Source: Streptomyces sp. ERV7
GTDB taxonomy: Bacteria; Actinomycetota; Actinomycetes; Streptomycetales; Streptomycetaceae
Assembly (NCBI RefSeq): GCF_001653515.1
Contig: NZ_LYOY01000051.1
Span: 1,136,001-1,200,000, forward strand
DNA: 64,000 nucleotides
Reading direction: 5' to 3'
In this document: one piece after another, positions 23,469-32,277 of the stretch
Position numbering within the stretch: the first letter of the stretch is position 1
How the letters are laid out: each line of letters opens with the position of its first letter
Translations under genes and position numbers: made by a program
Notes under the pieces: generated by a model
What the model was told of the DNA's origin: nothing
Seen by the model: the letters and a program-made list of their open reading frames with translations, nothing else
Database searches by the model: none

Positions 23469-23627
23469 GCGTTTCTGGGCGGCAGTGCGACCAGCCGCGT
23501 GCCCAATGGCCCCCCCTGTGGGCGGGTGGGCGAGTCTCCCTATAGCCCGGTGCGATACACACGGACTACGAACGGCGCCCCCATGACCCGTGCGCCGCGA
23601 CCAGTGCCGAGCCCGCCAGGAGCAGTG

Positions 23628-24011
23628 ATGTCCGTCGTCAGCGTCTTTCTGACCCGTCTCGATGTGAAGGATGCCGTGGTCGCCCTGCTGGCGCCGCCCG
23701 CCGGGCGGCCGGAGGCGTCCGTCGAGTCCGTTGTGAAGGCCGAGTTCAGCGGGCGGCCGGTCAGGGCAAGCCTGGAACGTGTTCACCGCTATGTCGACGA
23801 GCAGCTCGCCGACGCGCGCACGTACGGGGTGCACGAGCAGTCCGTACGGGACGAGCTCGTCGAGCTGCTCGCGCCCGGCGTGGGGACTCCGGCGCTCGAA
23901 GTGGCCGACCCGGAGGCCGACCGGGACGTGGCCCACCAGATCATCGCCGCCCTCGCCCAGCGGTATCCCCTCTCGCCGGAGCGGCTGGCCGCACTGCCCG
24001 TGGTGGAGTGA
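23628..24011 (+). CDS. Small conserved protein of unknown function
   Basis: This 127-residue soluble protein has predicted helices and no signal peptide. The middle part (VRASLERVHRYVDEQLADAR) is helical and basic, and the end is LAALPVVE. No domain is recognised. ATG at 23628 has CCAGGAGC upstream; GTG 23625 and ATG 23583 are alternatives. It is the first gene after tRNA-Leu. Confidence 0.65.
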   Translation: MSVVSVFLTRLDVKDAVVALLAPPAGRPEASVESVVKAEFSGRPVRASLERVHRYVDEQLADARTYGVHEQSVRDELVELLAPGVGTPALEVADPEADRDVAHQIIAALAQRYPLSPERLAALPVVE

Positions 24012-24470
24012 GTGGAGCGAGTATCCGACCTTGTTGCTTGTTTTTGGTCAGTGGTTGATTCCTCTATTGGGTGGTATGGCCTGTTTGTGGCGGTGATATG
24101 TGAGGGGTGCCGCTAGTGAAGTAGACCCTCCGGTTGGTATTCTCGGGTCCGCGTCGCGAGCCGCCGTCGTTACGTCACCCACCCCCACCCCGATCCAGAA
24201 CACCTCGCAGGGGAGCGACACTTGAACGCCACCGTCATGCCCGCAGCCGCATCCGAGCTCGCATCCACGCCCACGTGCTGCCTCGCAGCCGAGCCCACCT
24301 GGGAGTTCGTCGCGCACGACGGCCGTCCCGTCGGCTGACCACCGCCCGCCGCCCATGGCCAAGTGGTCCGGCTCACTCAAGTCGCGGCCGGGTAAGGGCT
24401 GTTGGCCCGGCTGGTCGGATGTCTACCCTGTTACAGGCCTTGAGGGATGGAACGCCTGAGGGGGAGACGC
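24012..24470. other. Low-GC intergenic region with one small ORF
   Basis: The segment 24025-24150 is clearly less GC-rich than its surroundings (for example TTGTTGCTTGTTTTTGGTC) and probably contains promoters. The only coding candidate is the 38-codon ORF at 24222. The stretch 24339-24470 is the upstream region of the cytochrome b gene. Confidence 0.55.
24222..24338 (+). CDS. Possible 38-residue small protein
   Basis: The ORF begins at TTG with GGGGAG seven bases upstream. It encodes an alanine/threonine-rich N-terminus, a vicinal Cys pair (TPTCCLAAEP) and the end WEFVAHDGRPVG. Codon use follows the high-GC third-position bias. It lies about 130 bases before the cytochrome b gene on the same strand. 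I do not recognise a family; it could be a short regulatory or metal-binding peptide, or the remnant of a longer gene. Confidence 0.4.
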   Translation: MNATVMPAAASELASTPTCCLAAEPTWEFVAHDGRPVG

Positions 24471-26165
24471 ATGAGTACCGATATCAGGAGTGGCACGGAG
24501 GACACAGAGCGGCCGGCGGAGCCGGCGAAGGGTGAGAAGCTGGCCGACTGGGCGGACGGGCGACTCGGCATCTACTCGATCGCCAGGACCCAGATGCGCA
24601 AGATCTTCCCGGACCACTGGTCCTTCATGTTCGGGGAGATCTGCCTCTACAGCTTTCTCGTCCTCATTCTCACCGGCATCTATCTGACGCTCTTCTTCGA
24701 GCCGAGCGGTGTGGAGGTCGTCTACCACGGCTCGTACACCCCGCTGAGCGGCGTCCGGATGACCAGGGCCTACGAGTCCACCATCGACCTCAGCTTCGAC
24801 GTGCGCGGCGGGCTGCTGATCCGTCAGGTCCACCACTGGTCCGCGCTGGTCTTCTGCGCCGGGCTGCTGGTGCACATGATGCGTGTGTTCTTCACCGGTG
24901 CCTACCGCAAGCCGCGCGAGCTGAACTGGCTGTTCGGCTGGACCATCCTGTTCACGGCCCTCATCACCGGTCTCACCGGCTACTCGCTCCCGGACGACCT
25001 GCTCTCCGGCACCGGCATCCGGTTCGCGGACGGCGCGATCCTGTCGATCCCGGTGATCGGTACGTACATCTCCTTCTTCCTCTTCGGCGGGGAGTTCCCC
25101 GGGCACGACATCATTCCGCGGCTCTACTCGGCGCATGTGCTGCTGCTGCCGGGACTCATCCTGGGGCTGGTCGTCACCCATCTGATCCTGGTCTTCTACC
25201 ACAAGCACACCCAGTTCGCCGGGCCCGGCCGGTCGGAGAAGAACGTGGTCGGCGCGCCCCTGATGCCCGTCTACACCGCCAAGGCCGGCGGGTTCTTCTT
25301 CCTGGTCTTCGGGCTGCTGACGATCATGGGCGCGGTGGCGACCATCAACCCCGTGTGGGCGATGGGACCGTACCGGCCGGACCTCGTCTCGACCGGGGCC
25401 CAGCCCGACTGGTACCTGGGCTTCTCCGAGGGCCTGATCCGGGTGATGCCGGGGTGGGAGATCAACGCCTGGGGCCATACGCTCGCCCTCGGCGTCCTCA
25501 TCCCCTTCACCCTCTTCCCGCTGCTGCTCGCCGCGATCGGCGCCTATCCGTTCATCGAGGCGTGGGTCACCGGGGACAAACGCGAGCACCACATCGCGGA
25601 CCGGCCGCGCAACCACCCCGTCCGCACCGGGCTCGGCACGGCCTGGCTGGCCATGTACTTCGTGTGTCTGATCGGCGGCGGCAACGACCTGTGGGCCACC
25701 CACTTCCACCTCTCGATCAACTCGATCACCTGGTTCGTCCGCATCGGCTTCTTCGCCGGGCCGGTGCTCACCTTCATCGTCACCAAGCGCATCTGCCACG
25801 GACTCCAGCTCCGTGACCGGGACAAGGCGCTGCACGGCCGGGAGAGCGGCATCATCAAGCGGCTGCCGCACGGCGAGTACGTGGAGGTGCACGAGCCGCT
25901 CGACCAGGGCCAGCTCTACAAGCTCACCCAGCACGAGCAGCCCGCGCCCTTCGAACTGGGCCCGGAGGTCGACGGGAACGGCGTACGCCGCAAGGTCAGC
26001 CGCTCCCAGCGGCTGCGCGCCAAGCTCGCCAAGGCGCTGTACGGGCCGGGCTCGCACGTGCCCAAGGCCACCGTCGAGGAGTACAAGCAGATCCAGAGCT
26101 CGGGCCACGGGCACGAGGCGCAGGAGCAGACGCAGACGGAGGCGGAGGTGCGTCGGCCGCGCTAG
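24471..26165 (+). CDS. Stand-alone bc1-type cytochrome b subunit (QcrB-like)
   Basis: This 564-residue membrane protein is homologous to the cytochrome b of the actinobacterial bcc complex. The haem-ligand histidines lie in RQVHHWSALVF and LVHMMRVFF (first pair) and YSAHVLLLPG and VTHLILVFYHKH (second set). The quinol-site motif PDWY is present in QPDWYLGFSEGL. A soluble tail of about 120 residues ends in a Gln/Glu-rich region. The normal partners qcrA (Rieske) and qcrC (cytochrome c) are absent, so this is a second, orphan copy. It may replace the canonical QcrB under some conditions or be a stray paralogue. ATG 24471 follows GGGGGAGACGC. Confidence 0.9.
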   Translation: MSTDIRSGTEDTERPAEPAKGEKLADWADGRLGIYSIARTQMRKIFPDHWSFMFGEICLYSFLVLILTGIYLTLFFEPSGVEVVYHGSYTPLSGVRMTRAYESTIDLSFDVRGGLLIRQVHHWSALVFCAGLLVHMMRVFFTGAYRKPRELNWLFGWTILFTALITGLTGYSLPDDLLSGTGIRFADGAILSIPVIGTYISFFLFGGEFPGHDIIPRLYSAHVLLLPGLILGLVVTHLILVFYHKHTQFAGPGRSEKNVVGAPLMPVYTAKAGGFFFLVFGLLTIMGAVATINPVWAMGPYRPDLVSTGAQPDWYLGFSEGLIRVMPGWEINAWGHTLALGVLIPFTLFPLLLAAIGAYPFIEAWVTGDKREHHIADRPRNHPVRTGLGTAWLAMYFVCLIGGGNDLWATHFHLSINSITWFVRIGFFAGPVLTFIVTKRICHGLQLRDRDKALHGRESGIIKRLPHGEYVEVHEPLDQGQLYKLTQHEQPAPFELGPEVDGNGVRRKVSRSQRLRAKLAKALYGPGSHVPKATVEEYKQIQSSGHGHEAQEQTQTEAEVRRPR

Positions 26166-26219
26166 ACAGGAGACCTCGCGGCCCCGCGTACACAGCCAGG
26201 ACTCCCCGCGTACACACGA

Positions 26220-26252
26220 CAGGACCCCGTCGTCCACGACGGGGTCCTGTTC
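26220..26252 (+). terminator. Terminator after the cytochrome b gene
   Basis: CAGGACCCCGTCGT pairs perfectly with ACGACGGGGTCCTG around a two- to three-base loop and is followed by TTCGTCTTC. It lies 55 bases after the stop codon. Confidence 0.85.
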
Positions 26253-26365
26253 GTCTTCCGTACCGCCGGGCGACACGGATACGCCACGGGGTCTTCCGTA
26301 TTCCTCGCTGTTCTTGGAACACTCCAGTCGCTCTGTCCCCCACCCTTGCAGAGGTCATCTCACTC

Positions 26366-28423
26366 ATGGCTGAACTCAATCGGCGCCGGTTCATGCAGCT
26401 CGCCGGCGGCACCGCGGCCCTCACCATGCTGTCCGACAGCATCGCCCGCGCCGCCGCCATCCCGGCGCAGGGCAGCACCGGCAGCATCCAGGACGTCGAG
26501 CACATCGTCGTCCTGATGCAGGAGAACCGATCCTTCGACCACTACTTCGGCTCGCTCAAGGGCGTGCGCGGCTTCGGCGACCCCAGGCCGGTCACGCTCC
26601 CCAGCGGCAAGTCGGTCTGGCACCAGGAGAGCGGCGGCAAGGAAGTGCTGCCGTTCCGGCCCAAGGCGGACAACCTCGGTCTCCAGTTCATCCAGGACCT
26701 CAACCACGACTGGGCCGGCGGCCACACGGCGTTCAACAACGGCAAGTACGACAAGTGGGTGCCCGCCAAGACGTCCACGACGATGGCGTACCTCACCCGT
26801 GAGGACATCCCGTTCCACTACGCGCTGGCCGACGCCTTCACCATCTGCGACGCGTACCACTGCTCGTTCATAGGCTCCACCGACCCGAACCGCTACTACA
26901 TGTGGACCGGGTACACCGGCAACGACGGCACCGGCGGCGGGCCCGTCCTCGGCAACGACGAGAAGGGGTACGGCTGGACGACCTACCCCGAGCGGCTGGA
27001 GAAGGCCGGGGTGTCCTGGAAGATCTACCAGGACGTCGGCGACGGCCTGGACGCGGCCGGCGGCTGGGGCTGGATCAACGACGCCTACCGCGGCAACTAC
27101 GGCGACAACTCGCTGCTGTACTTCAACACCTACCGCAACGCCAAGCCCGGCGACGCGCTCTACGAGAAGGCGCGCACCGGCACCAACGCCAAGGCGGGCC
27201 AGGGCTTCTTCGACATCCTCAAGTCCGATGTGAAGGCCGGGAAGCTGCCGCAGGTCTCCTGGATCGCCGCGCCCGAGGCGTTCACCGAGCACCCCAACTG
27301 GCCCGCCAACTACGGCGCCTGGTACATCTCCCAGGTGCTCGACGCGCTGACCTCCAACCCCGATGTGTGGGCGAAGACCGCGCTGTTCATCACGTACGAC
27401 GAGAACGACGGCTTCTTCGACCACGTCGTGCCGCCGTTCCCGCCCTCCTCGGCCAACCAGGGCCTCTCCACGGTCTCGACCTCGGCCGACTACTACACCG
27501 GTGACATCAGCCACGCGGCCGGTGCCTACGGGCTCGGCCAGCGCGTCCCGATGCTCGTCGTCTCTCCCTGGTCCACCGGCGGCTACAACTGCTCGGAGAC
27601 CTTCGACCACACCTCGATCATCCGGTTCATGGAGCGCCGCTTCGGTGTCCAGGAGCCCAACATCTCGCCCTGGCGGCGGGCCATCTGCGGCGATCTGACG
27701 TCCGCGTTCGACTTCGGCAAGTCGAACACCGCGCCCGCGTCGCTGCCGTCCACCGCCGCCTATGTGCCGCCGGACCACAACCGCCACCCGGACTTCGTGC
27801 CGGTGCCGCCCGCGACCGGCAGCCTGCCCAAGCAGGAGCGGGGCGCGCGCAGGACGCGGCCGCTGCGGTACGCGCCGTACGTGGACGGGGCGGCGAACGT
27901 GTCCACCGGCAAGTTCACCCTGACCTTCGGCGCCGGCGCCTCGGCCGGGGCGCAGTTCCTGGTGACCTCCCCGAACCGGACCGACGGGCCGTGGACGTAC
28001 ACCACCGAGGCGGGCAAGACGCTCTCCGACACCTGGAACACCGCGTACTCCAAGGGCACCACCGACCTCACGGTCTTCGGGCCCAACGGGTTCCTGCGCA
28101 CCTTCCGCAACCCCGGCAAAACCGCGGGTCCCGAGGTGACCGCCCGGCACAACGCGGCCACCGGCAACCTCGACCTGACCCTGACCAACGCGGGCACCTC
28201 CAGCGCCCGCCTCACGGTCACCAACGGGTACGGCGGCGCGTCCCAGGCGCTCAACGTCCAGCCGGGCGCGACCGTCAAGTACACGGTCGACCTGACGGCG
28301 AGCGGGCGCTGGTACGACGTGTCGGTGGTGTCCAGCGCCGACGCGGTGTTCCTGCGGCGGTTCGCCGGACATGTGGAGACCGGCGCGGCGGGCGTCAGCG
28401 ACCCGGCGATCCTGACGGCCTGA
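26366..28423 (+). CDS. TAT-exported phosphocholine-specific phospholipase C
   Basis: This 685-residue protein has a twin-arginine signal (LNRRRFMQLAGGTAALTML). The phosphoesterase domain (about 45-450) shows the metal/nucleophile start VVLMQENRSFDHYFGSLKG and later DENDGFFDHVVPP and FDHTSIIRFMERRFG. Two tandem C-terminal beta domains (about 480-570 and 585-670, DUF756 type) follow. It is exported folded and should hydrolyse phosphatidylcholine or sphingomyelin outside the cell, giving access to choline phosphate and phosphorus. ATG 26366. It is monocistronic, with terminators on both sides. Confidence 0.93.
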   Translation: MAELNRRRFMQLAGGTAALTMLSDSIARAAAIPAQGSTGSIQDVEHIVVLMQENRSFDHYFGSLKGVRGFGDPRPVTLPSGKSVWHQESGGKEVLPFRPKADNLGLQFIQDLNHDWAGGHTAFNNGKYDKWVPAKTSTTMAYLTREDIPFHYALADAFTICDAYHCSFIGSTDPNRYYMWTGYTGNDGTGGGPVLGNDEKGYGWTTYPERLEKAGVSWKIYQDVGDGLDAAGGWGWINDAYRGNYGDNSLLYFNTYRNAKPGDALYEKARTGTNAKAGQGFFDILKSDVKAGKLPQVSWIAAPEAFTEHPNWPANYGAWYISQVLDALTSNPDVWAKTALFITYDENDGFFDHVVPPFPPSSANQGLSTVSTSADYYTGDISHAAGAYGLGQRVPMLVVSPWSTGGYNCSETFDHTSIIRFMERRFGVQEPNISPWRRAICGDLTSAFDFGKSNTAPASLPSTAAYVPPDHNRHPDFVPVPPATGSLPKQERGARRTRPLRYAPYVDGAANVSTGKFTLTFGAGASAGAQFLVTSPNRTDGPWTYTTEAGKTLSDTWNTAYSKGTTDLTVFGPNGFLRTFRNPGKTAGPEVTARHNAATGNLDLTLTNAGTSSARLTVTNGYGGASQALNVQPGATVKYTVDLTASGRWYDVSVVSSADAVFLRRFAGHVETGAAGVSDPAILTA

Positions 28424-28441
28424 CCGATCCGACGCGTGCGG

Positions 28442-28469
28442 CCGGGCCGTCCCCTCGGGGGCGGCCCGG
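28442..28469 (+). terminator. Terminator after phospholipase C
   Basis: CCGGGCCGTCCCC pairs with GGGGCGGCCCGG with a bulge around a TCG loop, starting 19 bases after the phospholipase stop. Confidence 0.75.
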
Positions 28470-28621
28470 TCCGCGTGTACGGGCCGGTGCGTTCGCTGGG
28501 CCGGCCTCTGCCGAGCGAGCGGCCGGATCGGGCCAAATCGTATGGCTCAGGCAGGTTCCGGGCCCCGCGGCGCGTCATACTGGTCGGCCGGATATCGCGC
28601 CGAGCAAGGGGACTTACGTTG

Positions 28622-30040
28622 GTGGACACGGTGAACGGGACGGGCGCGTCCCGGGGCGGGGGGCGGCACGCCGTCGTCGTCGGGGGAAGTCTGGCGGGGC
28701 TGCTCGCGGCCCATGTGCTCGCGGACCACGCCGACCGGGTGACGATCGTCGAGCGCGACCGGCTGCCCGACGGCCCCGAGCCGCGCGGCGGGGTGCCGCA
28801 GAGCCGCCACACCCATGTGCTGATCCCGGGCGGTCAACGCGCGTACGACGCGTTGCTGCCCGGCTTCTGCGAGGAGCTGATGGCGCTCGGCGCGCCCCGC
28901 GTCGGCGCGCCGAGCGACCTGGTGCAGTGGCAGGCGGGGCGCTGGTTCCGCCGCACCGAGGAGACCGCCCACTTCATCTCGCCGACCCGGCCGCTCCTCG
29001 AATGGCTGGTGCGCCGCCGGGTGCTGGCCAACCCCCGGATCGAGGTCGTCCAGGGCACCGAGACCGTGGGCCTGGTCGGCGACGCCTCGCGGGTACGCGG
29101 GGTGCTGCTGCGCGAGCGGGGGGCGGCGGCCGTCGCCGTGGGCCGGGAGCCGCAGCGGCTCGCCGCCGACCTCGTGGTCGACGCGTCCGGCCGCGGCAGC
29201 AAGGCCGCCGACTGGCTGACCGCCATCGGCGCCGAACCGCCCGTCGAGGAGACCCTGGAGACCGGCCTCGCCTACGCGACCCGCTTCTACCGCGCGGACG
29301 AGGACGGATCCGGCGACAGCGACGTGCGGGGCCACTTCATCGTGCCCAACCCCGGCCAGACGTTCGGCGCGGTCGTGCTGCCCGCCGAGGGCGACCGGTG
29401 GATGGTCACGCTCTCGGGGCTGCGCGGCGCCGAACCGCCGCTGGACGACCGGGGGTTCACGGAGTTCGCCGACCGGCTGCCGCACTCGATCACCCGCGAC
29501 TGGCTGGACGCGGCCAAGGCCGACGCGCCCGCGCTCGCCTACCGCACCACCGCGAACATCCGCCGCCGCTACGACCGCCCGGGCCGTCGCCCCGCCGGGT
29601 TCCTGGCCACGGGCGACGCCCAGTGCGTCTTCAACCCGATCTACGGCCAGGGGATGACGGTCGCCGCGTTCAGCGCCCTCGCGCTGCGGGACGCGCTCGG
29701 CGAGAACCGCCGTACGCCGACCACAGAGCGTGTCCAGAAGGCGATGTACGCGGCCTCGCGCCAGGCGTGGGACATCTCGGCCGGGTCGGACAAGAACATG
29801 CCGACCGCGTCGGGCAGCGCGGCGCGCAGCACCGTGGCCGACCGGGTCGCCGGGTGGTACCTCGGGCGCGTCGAGGCCCGCGCGCCCGGCGATCCGGCGG
29901 TCGGCAGGGTCTTCCGCGACGTGCTGTATCTGACCCACCCGGTGTCCGCGCTGTTCGCGCCGCGCATCGCCAAGGCGGTGCTGTTCGGATCCGTACGGCC
30001 GACCCCGCAGGAGCCGCCGATGCGGCGGGAGGGGGTCTAG
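28622..30040 (+). CDS. FAD-dependent oxidoreductase/monooxygenase
   Basis: This 472-residue protein has an N-terminal FAD-binding fold (VVVGGSLAGLLAAHVLA, then VTIVERDRLPD) and the second FAD motif FLATGDAQCVFNPIYGQGM near residue 325. This layout is seen in flavin monooxygenases and geranylgeranyl-reductase-like oxidoreductases. There is no signal peptide. The substrate is not evident. The gene converges on pcaV with only 8 bases between stops, so a link to aromatic catabolism is possible but unproven. The start is GTG 28622, or TTG 28619, which fits AAGGGGA slightly better. Confidence 0.78.
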   Translation: MDTVNGTGASRGGGRHAVVVGGSLAGLLAAHVLADHADRVTIVERDRLPDGPEPRGGVPQSRHTHVLIPGGQRAYDALLPGFCEELMALGAPRVGAPSDLVQWQAGRWFRRTEETAHFISPTRPLLEWLVRRRVLANPRIEVVQGTETVGLVGDASRVRGVLLRERGAAAVAVGREPQRLAADLVVDASGRGSKAADWLTAIGAEPPVEETLETGLAYATRFYRADEDGSGDSDVRGHFIVPNPGQTFGAVVLPAEGDRWMVTLSGLRGAEPPLDDRGFTEFADRLPHSITRDWLDAAKADAPALAYRTTANIRRRYDRPGRRPAGFLATGDAQCVFNPIYGQGMTVAAFSALALRDALGENRRTPTTERVQKAMYAASRQAWDISAGSDKNMPTASGSAARSTVADRVAGWYLGRVEARAPGDPAVGRVFRDVLYLTHPVSALFAPRIAKAVLFGSVRPTPQEPPMRREGV

Positions 30041-30048
30041 CCCCCCGG

Positions 30049-30510
30049 TCAGCTCGCCTCCGCCGCCTCGGCCACGCCGCCGAAGCCCTCGGCCGCGTCC
30101 GCGACCCGGCGCAGCAGATCGAGGAAGAGGGTCTGTTCGGCGGGGGCCAGCGGGGCGAGGAAGACCTCGTTCATCCGGGCCGTGCGGGCCGTGAGTTCAC
30201 GGTGCACGGCCCGGCCCTCGTCGGTGACGGCGAGCCGGGAGCGCCGGCCGTCGAGCGGGTCGCGCGTCTTGCGCAGCAGACCGCGCCGGGTCAGCCGGCT
30301 GATGACCTCGGCGATGGTCGACCGGTCGAGACCCACCCGCTCGCCGACGGTCCGCTGGTCCAGGCCCGGAGAGGCGACCAGCGTGTTGAGGACGGCGAAC
30401 TGCGGGGAGGTGGTCTGCTCGGAGACCATCGTGTTCCAGAGCAGATAGTGGACCTGCTGGAGCCGCCGGGCCAGATGTCCGGGATGGCCGCTCAAGTCGA
30501 CTGCGGACAC
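30049..30510 (-). CDS. pcaV: PcaV-type MarR repressor of the protocatechuate operon
   Basis: This 153-residue MarR protein has an N-terminal helix HLARRLQQVHYLLWNTMVSE. The recognition helix region is LDQRTVGERVGLDRSTIAEV and the wing is DPLDGRRSRLAVT. It is divergent from pcaI, as PcaV is in Streptomyces coelicolor, where protocatechuate releases the repressor. Start at 30510. The shared 188-base region contains the operator at 30638-30660. Confidence 0.85.
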   Translation of the reverse strand: MSAVDLSGHPGHLARRLQQVHYLLWNTMVSEQTTSPQFAVLNTLVASPGLDQRTVGERVGLDRSTIAEVISRLTRRGLLRKTRDPLDGRRSRLAVTDEGRAVHRELTARTARMNEVFLAPLAPAEQTLFLDLLRRVADAAEGFGGVAEAAEAS

Positions 30511-30592
30511 GGCGTGTTCCTCTCGTCCTGCCGCTCATGGCGAGCGCTTTCGGTCAACCGCGTACGGTCAAGTGTTCAGCGCCCGAAGGGTG

Positions 30593-30660
30593 TTGACCCG
30601 TCCGAGTCGTCCCGTTAGCTTCGGAAGCGGTAGGTACTCAGTGCACTGACTAAACACTGA
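30593..30660. promoter_or_regulatory. pcaI promoter and PcaV operator
   Basis: TTGACC at 30593-30598 and TTAGCT at 30615-30620 form a plausible -35/-10 pair. Just downstream lies the perfect palindrome TCAGTGCACTGA (30638-30649) and a third half-site CACTGA at 30655-30660. A repressor bound there would block initiation or escape. The promoter assignment is by inspection; the palindrome is clear. Confidence 0.7.
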
Positions 30661-30698
30661 CCCTACCGCTACGGGGAAGCGAAGGGCAGGGGGAAGCA

Positions 30699-31502
30699 AT
30701 GGCCGAAATTCGAGGGCTGCGCGAGGCGGTGGCCGACCTGATCCACGACGGGGACACGGTCGCCATGGAGGGGTTCACCCATCTCATTCCGTTCGCGGCG
30801 GCCCATGAGGTCATCCGGCAGGGCATCACCGATCTCACGCTGGTGCGGATGACCCCGGACGTGATCTACGACCAGCTCATCGGGGCGGGGCTGGCCAGGA
30901 AGCTGGTGTTCTCCTGGGGCGGCAACCCGGGCGTCGGCTCGCTGCACCGCTTCCGCGACGCGGTCGAGAACGGCTGGCCGCGTCCGCTGGAGCTGGACGA
31001 GCACAGCCACGCGGGCATGGCCAACCGCTATGCGGCGGGCGCCTCCCGGTTACCGTTCGCGCTGCTGAACGGCTATCGGGGCAGCGACCTGGGACGCCGG
31101 ACGACAACGCTGTCAACCATCGACTGCCCCTTCACCGGGCAGGAGCTGGCCGCCGTGGCCGCGGTCAACCCGGACGTCACGGTCATCCACGCCCAGCAGG
31201 CCGACCGGGAGGGCAACGTCCAGCTCTGGGGGCTGGCCGGGGTGCAGAAGGAGGCGGTCCTCGCGGCCGAGCGGGTGCTCGTCACCGTCGAGGAACTCGT
31301 CGAGCAGCTGGAGCCGCGCCCCGGAGGCGTGGTGCTGCCGGGCTGGGTCGTCGACGCCGTCGCCTGGGTGCCGGGCGGCGCCCATCCCTCGTACGCCGCG
31401 GGGTACTCGGAGCGGGACAACGACTACTACCGGGAGTGGGACTTCGTCTCGCGGGACCGCGACGTGTTCCAGCAGTGGCTCAAGGAGTGTGTGACCGGAT
31501 GA
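30699..31502 (+). CDS. pcaI: 3-oxoadipate CoA-transferase subunit A
   Basis: This 267-residue subunit, with PcaJ, transfers CoA from succinyl-CoA to 3-oxoadipate in the last part of the beta-ketoadipate pathway. The SugarP-isomerase-like fold is recognised by REAVADLIHDGDTVAMEGFTH, the glycine loop SWGGNPGVGSLHRF and the end RDRDVFQQWLKE. ATG 30699 follows AGGGGGAAGCA. The stop overlaps the pcaJ start (ATGA). Confidence 0.92.
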   Translation: MAEIRGLREAVADLIHDGDTVAMEGFTHLIPFAAAHEVIRQGITDLTLVRMTPDVIYDQLIGAGLARKLVFSWGGNPGVGSLHRFRDAVENGWPRPLELDEHSHAGMANRYAAGASRLPFALLNGYRGSDLGRRTTTLSTIDCPFTGQELAAVAAVNPDVTVIHAQQADREGNVQLWGLAGVQKEAVLAAERVLVTVEELVEQLEPRPGGVVLPGWVVDAVAWVPGGAHPSYAAGYSERDNDYYREWDFVSRDRDVFQQWLKECVTG

Positions 31503-32266
31503 GCGACGGGCCGGGCCGGGGCCGCCTCGGCGGCGACGTGCTGATGGAGGTCGGCGCGGCGCGGGCCCTCGCGGGCGCGCGGACGTGCTTCGTGGGCATC
31601 GGACTGCCGTCCACGGCCGCCAACCTCGCCCGCCGCCTCCACAACCCCGGCCTGGTCCTGATCTACGAGTCGGGCGCCATCGGCGCCAAGCCGTCCCGGC
31701 TGCCCCTCTCCATCGGCGACGGCGAGCTCGCCGAGACCGCCGACACACTGGTCCCGGTGACCGAGATGTTCAACTACTGGCTCCAGGGCGGCCGTATCGA
31801 CGTCGGCTTCCTCGGCGCCGCGCAGCTCGACCGGTACGCCAACATCAACACGACCGAGGTGGACCGGGGTGCCGGCCGCCCGCCGGGGCGGCTGCCCGGG
31901 GCGGGCGGCGCCCCCGAGATCGCCGCGCACTGCGGCGAGGTGCTGATCGCGCTGCGCCACTCGCCGCGCACCCTGGTCGAGCGCCTCGACTTCGTCACCA
32001 CCCTGGGCCACGGCAGCGGCCCCGGCGACCGCGCCCGGTACGGGCTGCGCGGCCGGGGCCCGGTCGCCGTCATCACCGACCTCGGCGTGCTGCGCCCGGA
32101 CCCGCGGACCGCCGAACTGGTCCTGACCGAGGTGCACCCCGGCGTCACCGTCGAGCAGGTGCGCCGGGCGACCGGGTGGCGGCTGCGGACCGCGGACCGG
32201 GTGGGGGTGACACCGCCGCCCAGCGAAGCGGAGCTGAGAGAGCTGAGAGCCCTCACATCGGCCTGA
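31499..32266 (+). CDS. pcaJ: 3-oxoadipate CoA-transferase subunit B
   Basis: This 255-residue partner of PcaI carries the catalytic glutamate, which forms the glutamyl-CoA thioester, in LVLIYESGAIGAKP near residue 60. Also present are FVGIGLPSTAANLAR and GQ-type beta strands around VAVITDLGVLRPD. ATG 31499 overlaps the pcaI stop. A gap of 11 bases leads to pcaH, where many Streptomyces have pcaF; no thiolase is present here. Confidence 0.92.
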   Translation: MSDGPGRGRLGGDVLMEVGAARALAGARTCFVGIGLPSTAANLARRLHNPGLVLIYESGAIGAKPSRLPLSIGDGELAETADTLVPVTEMFNYWLQGGRIDVGFLGAAQLDRYANINTTEVDRGAGRPPGRLPGAGGAPEIAAHCGEVLIALRHSPRTLVERLDFVTTLGHGSGPGDRARYGLRGRGPVAVITDLGVLRPDPRTAELVLTEVHPGVTVEQVRRATGWRLRTADRVGVTPPPSEAELRELRALTSA

Positions 32267-32277
32267 AAGAGGTAGGG

